From Alphaproteobacteria bacterium (lineage in GTDB: Bacteria; Pseudomonadota; Alphaproteobacteria; Micavibrionales; UBA2020): a stretch of 34,817 nucleotides of DNA. The stretch is taken from assembly GCA_030682495.1 (NCBI GenBank), contig JAUXOC010000015.1:1-34817 (forward strand). Reading direction: 5' to 3'. Of this stretch, positions 31,351 to 34,817 are shown in pieces (positions within the stretch are counted from its first letter, which is position 1; each line of letters opens with the position of its first letter). The notes beneath the pieces are model-generated. The model was not told where the DNA came from. It made no database searches and saw only the letters and a list, made by a program, of their open reading frames with translations. Made by a program: the position numbers and the translations under genes.

Positions 31351-32790
31351 TTACTTCCCCATCGCCCTGCGTAGTGCGGGGGGGATGGCGGGTTTGTTTT
31401 GCGGTTTGGCCTGCGCCAGCATGTAATCCGATGCATCCTTGAGCGTACCGAATTTCTGCGAGAACAGCTTGGCATCGCAATCGCCTGTCAGCAGCACATT
31501 CACAAGACGGGAGACATCGGCGGCCAGCTCCGGCTGCGCTTCGTAGCGGGTCGCAACGATACCTGCCACATCCGCCGCGAAATCGCGCAAGCTGCGCACT
31601 GCGCCCGTCTGCGGGTCTTTGCCGAAAGCAACATCCATAAATTTCCCGCCGTGGCCGACCACTGCCGCGCGTGCGGATTTGAGCAGCGGCGCGTCATTGA
31701 CAGGATTTCCGGTGAAGCCGTAATCCGCGAGCAGCGCGTCGAAAGCCTTCGCCTGCGGCCCTGCCGGTACAATGGCGGCGGAGAGCAGCGCGGCCATAAC
31801 CGGCTGGTCGATGCCGCTGTCGGCGCCGCGCACTTCCATGCGCTTGCCGACCACAGTGCCCGCTTCATCACGCAGGTTGCAGATTTTGATGTCGTTATAC
31901 AGGAACGTCTCGGCCAGCTCAAAATTCGACTGGGTATTGAGCCCCTCTGCGATCAGCCCTGCGAAGGTGATCGGCTTTTCGCGGCTGGCCGGAAACAGGT
32001 TGCCGTCCTTGTCATAGGCAAAGTGCATGGGGGCGTCGAAAACCTCGCGGATGTGGCCGTCGATAAATTCTTTGCCGTTCGTCGCCTTGAGGAAAGCTTC
32101 GGAAAGCCCGCCCGCGCGGCCATAGCCCTGATAATACTGCGCGCGCGGCAGGATGCCGAGTTTTTCGTCTTCGTTCACCACATAGCCGCTGAGCGTATTG
32201 CAGGCTGCCATCAGAAGCGGCGTCAGCGCATAGGCGCGGCGCGCCATATCGAACATCTCGTTTTCGTCTTTGGGGCTGAAACTGACCTGTACGGCGGAGG
32301 TCAAAAGAGGCAGGCGCAGCGTATCGGGCGGAAAGATTTCCTTCATCGCGCCGATGCTGACCTGCAGGCGCGGGCGGGAGACGATTTTATCGAGCGCGTC
32401 CTGCTCGGTCGTCGTCGGGACGATAGAAAACGGCACACGGGTAAAACCGGCCTCTTCAGCAGCCTTTGTAAACGTCGCCAGCTCTTCGCGCAAAATGCTG
32501 ACAAGGCGCGAGACGGCAGGCGCATCGGGCGTCGTCGCGGGGCTGGCGTATTCCAGCACGCCGGCGGGCTCCAGCTGCGCATCGAAGCCTTTTTTGCGCA
32601 AGACGGCCTGCAATTTTTCCATCTCTAGGGCGGTAGGCACTTCGGGCTTGCCGCGGCGGGCGTCAATCAGCGGCATTTCGACTTCCACGCCCATCTTGCC
32701 GGTGAATTTTTCCGGCGGCGGCGCGTAAAGCGCGCGGGCATCGTCGATGCTGGCGATGAGGCGGGTGTTGTTTTTTTGTACGTCGGTCAT
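31351..32790 (-). CDS. Glutamate-cysteine ligase-like protein, copy 1
   Basis: A 479-residue protein of the glutamate-cysteine ligase (GCS2)/carboxylate-amine ligase fold, as I judge it. Glu36 and Glu38 in GKMGVEVEMPL are the first metal-ATP residues. QVSFSPKDENEMFDMARRAYAL and GKRMEVRGADSG provide the central strand/helix and the late acidic-basic active-site strand. It is the paralogue of the gene at 33082; both start MTDVxKN and share LNTQSNFELAETFLYNDI. The enzyme would join an amine to a carboxylate using ATP; the substrates are not certain, and gamma-glutamylcysteine synthesis is only one option. It has its own leader ORF and promoter upstream. Confidence 0.68.
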   Translation of the reverse strand: MTDVQKNNTRLIASIDDARALYAPPPEKFTGKMGVEVEMPLIDARRGKPEVPTALEMEKLQAVLRKKGFDAQLEPAGVLEYASPATTPDAPAVSRLVSILREELATFTKAAEEAGFTRVPFSIVPTTTEQDALDKIVSRPRLQVSIGAMKEIFPPDTLRLPLLTSAVQVSFSPKDENEMFDMARRAYALTPLLMAACNTLSGYVVNEDEKLGILPRAQYYQGYGRAGGLSEAFLKATNGKEFIDGHIREVFDAPMHFAYDKDGNLFPASREKPITFAGLIAEGLNTQSNFELAETFLYNDIKICNLRDEAGTVVGKRMEVRGADSGIDQPVMAALLSAAIVPAGPQAKAFDALLADYGFTGNPVNDAPLLKSARAAVVGHGGKFMDVAFGKDPQTGAVRSLRDFAADVAGIVATRYEAQPELAADVSRLVNVLLTGDCDAKLFSQKFGTLKDASDYMLAQAKPQNKPAIPPALRRAMGK

Positions 32791-32905
32791 GGTATTTGCG
32801 GCCCTTTATTTATTGTGCGCGCCCGCCCTGTTTTTGGCGGCGGCTGGAAGATCGGTAGCTGAAGGGGGAGGCAGGACGAAACCTGCCCATAAACGGTGAA
32901 CTGGC

Positions 32906-32968
32906 TTAATGCCAGTGATGGTGCGTATGGGCGCGACCGAAGCCGATGGATGCAAATACCGTTTTCAT
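32906..32968 (-). CDS. Short His-rich leader ORF of ligase copy 1
   Basis: A 20-codon ORF, MKTVFASIGFGRAHTHHHWH, starts 7 bases after a -10 box and ends 115 bases before the ligase start. Five of its last seven codons are His. Its end coincides with a hairpin ACTGGC-ATTAA-GCCAGT containing the stop codon. It resembles amino-acid leader peptides used in attenuation, but no U-run terminator is visible after it. Its sequence is similar to the leader before copy 2 at FG-x-A. Confidence 0.5.
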   Translation of the reverse strand: MKTVFASIGFGRAHTHHHWH

Positions 32969-32975
32969 GTCTTGG

Positions 32976-33005
32976 AATATGACTGATTCACACTGATTCT
33001 GTCAA
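32976..33005 (-). promoter_or_regulatory. Promoter of ligase copy 1 and its leader ORF
   Basis: On the minus strand a perfect TTGACA (33005-33000) is followed after 18 bp by CATATT (32981-32976), with the leader ATG 7 bases further on. The first 12 bases, TTGACAGAATCA, are identical to those of the copy 2 promoter. Confidence 0.65.
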
Positions 33006-33023
33006 TAAAATATTGTTGCGGCA

Positions 33024-33059
33024 CAAAAAAACCGCCCTTTTACGGAGAAAAGAGCGGTT
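33024..33059 (-). terminator. Rho-independent terminator of ligase copy 2
   Basis: On the minus strand AACCGC...GCGGTT with an inner CTTTT/AAAAG pairing forms a long stem, followed by a run of seven Ts. It lies 22 bp past the stop of copy 2 and separates that gene from the promoter of copy 1. Confidence 0.8.
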
Positions 33060-33081
33060 CTTTGCAGAAGCACGTTAAAGG

Positions 33082-34503
33082 TTAACGGCGCATCGACGGT
33101 TGCGCCTTCGCGGCGGGCTGCGGCATCGGCGTTTGCTGGAGCGCTTCGGTCACCTCGGCCAGACTGCGGTACTGCGCCGCGAAGATCTTCGCATCGCAAT
33201 TGCCGCTCAGCAGCAGATCGGCGAGTTTCGAGACATCGGCGGCCAGCGCCTTGTCTTTTTCGAAGTGATCGACCACAAGCCCCGCCACATCCGCCGCGAA
33301 GTCGCGCAAGCGACGCGCAGCACCGGTTTGCGGATCCTTGCCGAAAGGCACGTCCATAAATTTGCCGCCGTGGTGGACGGCTGCATCGCGTGCCGCCTGC
33401 AAAAGCGGCGCGTCCTGCACCGGCACGCCGGTGAAACCGTAATCCTTCAGCAGCGCATCGAACTTCTCCGCCGTTTTGCCGTCCGGCACCAGCGCGGCGG
33501 TCAGCAAAAGCGCGCTGACCGGCTGGTGCATGCCGCTGTCTGCCGCGCGGACTTCGAGACGTTTGCCGACAACATTGCCGGTTTCATCGCGCAGGTTGCA
33601 GATTTTGATGTCGTTATAGAGGAATGTTTCCGCCAGTTCGAAATTCGACTGGGTATTCAAACCGCGGTCAATCAGCTTGCGGAAGGTCAGCACATCGTCT
33701 TTGGTCGAACGGATCAGCGCGCCATCATGGCCGTAAGCAAAGAACATCGGCGCGTCGAAAACGGCCTCGATATGGCCGCGCACGAAGTCATCGGCATTCG
33801 TCGCTTTGAGAAAAGCCTGCGACAGCCCGCCGGATGTGCCGTACATTTCGTAGTATTTGCCGCGCGGATGATGGTCGAGGCGCGTATCGTCATTTTCGAC
33901 ATAGCCCGCCGTACTGTTCATGGCCGCAATCAAAAGCGGCGTCAGGGCATAGCCGCGCTGCGCCATACGGAACATTTCGCCGGTGTCTTTGGGGCTGAAG
34001 CTGGTCTGCACACCCGTCGTCAGCAGCGGAATGCGGCTGAGGCGCGGGTCGAGCGCATTTTCGATGACGTCCAGCGATGCTTCCAGCCGTTCGCGCGGCA
34101 CGCGGTTATCGAGCGCATCCTGCACCGTTGTGGTCGGCAGAATGCTGAAGGGCGCACGCGAAAACCCGCGCGCTGCCGCTTCGTCTTCAAAGGCCTCCAT
34201 ATCCGCCTTGACGCGTGCCACCAGCGGCGCGAGGTTTTCAAGCGCGGCGGGTGGGCTTGCGTATTCCAAAACGCCCGCGGCTTCCAGCTGCGCATCGTGG
34301 CCTTTGGCTTTCAGCGCGGCATGCATGGCCAGCATATCGGCGGCGGCGGGAATGTCAGGCTTGTCACTGCCTGCGCGGTACAGTGCCATTTCCACTTCCA
34401 GCCCCGTTTTTCCAGTGAAGCTTGTCGGCGGCGGCTGGAAGAACGCAAGCGCGTCTTCGGGTTTATTGATACGGGTATCCTTGTTCTTGACGACGTCGGT
34501 CAT
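33082..34503 (-). CDS. Glutamate-cysteine ligase-like protein, copy 2
   Basis: A 473-residue paralogue of the gene at 31351, alignable over its full length. Glu36 and Glu38 (GKTGLEVEMAL) match copy 1, as do QTSFSPKDTGEMFRMAQRGYALTPLL, the block LNTQSNFELAETFLYNDI and GKRLEVRAADSG. Differences concentrate in the N-terminal helices and the ~25 C-terminal residues (basic and Gln/Pro-rich, ending AKAQPSMRR). AAGGA lies 8 bases before the ATG. It is a separate transcription unit with its own promoter, leader ORF and terminator, so the duplicates can be expressed under different conditions. Confidence 0.68.
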   Translation of the reverse strand: MTDVVKNKDTRINKPEDALAFFQPPPTSFTGKTGLEVEMALYRAGSDKPDIPAAADMLAMHAALKAKGHDAQLEAAGVLEYASPPAALENLAPLVARVKADMEAFEDEAAARGFSRAPFSILPTTTVQDALDNRVPRERLEASLDVIENALDPRLSRIPLLTTGVQTSFSPKDTGEMFRMAQRGYALTPLLIAAMNSTAGYVENDDTRLDHHPRGKYYEMYGTSGGLSQAFLKATNADDFVRGHIEAVFDAPMFFAYGHDGALIRSTKDDVLTFRKLIDRGLNTQSNFELAETFLYNDIKICNLRDETGNVVGKRLEVRAADSGMHQPVSALLLTAALVPDGKTAEKFDALLKDYGFTGVPVQDAPLLQAARDAAVHHGGKFMDVPFGKDPQTGAARRLRDFAADVAGLVVDHFEKDKALAADVSKLADLLLSGNCDAKIFAAQYRSLAEVTEALQQTPMPQPAAKAQPSMRR

Positions 34504-34599
34504 GACTCTGTTCCTTGGCCCGGACTTTTAAGCGGGGCTGATATTTATGATGGGGGTACTGAGGGGGGCAGCGCGAGGCTGTAAAAATGACAATGGCGG

Positions 34600-34659
34600 C
34601 TAGGCGCCAAAATAAGCGTAGCCAAAAAAGAAAACAGCGATGTGTTTTGCGTTCGTCAT
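34600..34659 (-). CDS. Short aromatic-rich leader ORF of ligase copy 2
   Basis: A 19-codon ORF, MTNAKHIAVFFFGYAYFGA, starts 9 bases after a -10 box and ends 96 bases before ligase copy 2. It is rich in Phe and Tyr. The FGYAY segment lines up with FGRAH of the other leader. No ribosome-binding site is visible, as expected for a nearly leaderless message. Confidence 0.4.
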   Translation of the reverse strand: MTNAKHIAVFFFGYAYFGA

Positions 34660-34668
34660 GATGGAAAG

Positions 34669-34698
34669 ACAATAATCCGCGCGCGTTGATTCTGTCAA
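34669..34698 (-). promoter_or_regulatory. Promoter of ligase copy 2 and its leader ORF
   Basis: On the minus strand TTGACA (34698-34693) is followed after 18 bp by TATTGT (34674-34669). The -35 and the six bases after it (TTGACAGAATCA) are identical to the copy 1 promoter; the remaining spacer differs. Confidence 0.55.
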
Positions 34699-34764
34699 GC
34701 GCAGGGTGCAGAAAATTAAATAATCAATATTTTCAGTATTTTATCGAGAACCTGCGGGACGCGG

Positions 34765-34817
34765 TCAGGGCATGAACTGTTCTTTGATCATCCGCTCGTC
34801 GAGGTTCATTTCAGGGT
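34765..34817 (-). CDS. C-terminal end of an unidentified gene
   Basis: The minus strand enters from the right edge in frame and ends at the TGA at 34767-34765, reading ...PEMNLDERMIKEQFMP. Only 16 residues are visible, too few to identify. The gap to the promoter at 34698 contains no clear terminator. The frame may be a chance opening. Confidence 0.35.
   Translation of the reverse strand, partial: PEMNLDERMIKEQFMP

Noticed and set aside
31399-34584. Plus-strand open frames opposite both ligase genes
   Set aside because: The two minus-strand genes are clear paralogues with conserved protein motifs; the antisense similarity simply follows from that.
1-34817. tRNA, rRNA, insertion sequences, prophage or integrase genes
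   Set aside because: I looked for cloverleaf ends, transposase and integrase motifs and conserved rRNA strings and saw none.

Overview
The window reads as the chromosome of a free-living alphaproteobacterium with moderately high GC. This rests on an alphaproteobacterial-type F1-ATPase inhibitor subunit (DUF1476/zeta), the hrcA-grpE and dnaK-dnaJ-dapB arrangement, an rph-rdgB-hemW operon, and promoters of TTGACA/TATAAT type. I cannot fix genus or species. Coding density is high, and there is no integrase, transposase, CRISPR array, rRNA or tRNA that I can recognise.

Layout. 1-5702 is mostly minus-strand housekeeping: a J-domain protein, then rph, an ankyrin-repeat gene, rdgB, hemW and a GNAT acetyltransferase gene. 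5868-14513 is the heat-shock region: hrcA, two different grpE genes in tandem, an ankyrin gene, an inverted secreted EF-hand gene, dnaK and dnaJ. It is followed by a small exported protein and dapB. 15908-18495 is a DUF1800/DUF1501 pair, the second with a Tat signal. 18492-19716 holds two divergent DNA-repair genes (ogt-like and nth). 19773-22510 holds a lipoprotein, a bactofilin and another ankyrin-like protein. 22690-24649 is lysS with a GNAT gene. 24769-29339 is a plus-strand run of a SLOG-fold protein, two small proteins that are paralogues of one another, and a DinG-type Fe-S helicase. 29396-31341 holds the zeta subunit, a small unknown, folE and an exported protein. 31351-34503 holds two tandem glutamate-cysteine-ligase-like genes, each with its own promoter and its own 19-20-codon leader ORF.

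Most of the genes are ordinary. The parts that look least described are: (1) the paired ligase genes whose upstream regions share a TTGACAGAATCA promoter with an 18-bp spacer, followed by a nearly leaderless short ORF, one ending in a His-rich run and one rich in Phe/Tyr; (2) two divergent GrpE paralogues separated by a 24-bp triplicated repeat and a strong terminator; (3) a two-member family of small unknown proteins between a SLOG protein and a DinG helicase; (4) operator-like tandem dyads exactly 21 bp apart upstream of rph; and (5) ankyrin proteins repeatedly placed inside or beside core housekeeping operons.

All functional calls come from reading motifs by eye; no database search or structure prediction was run.
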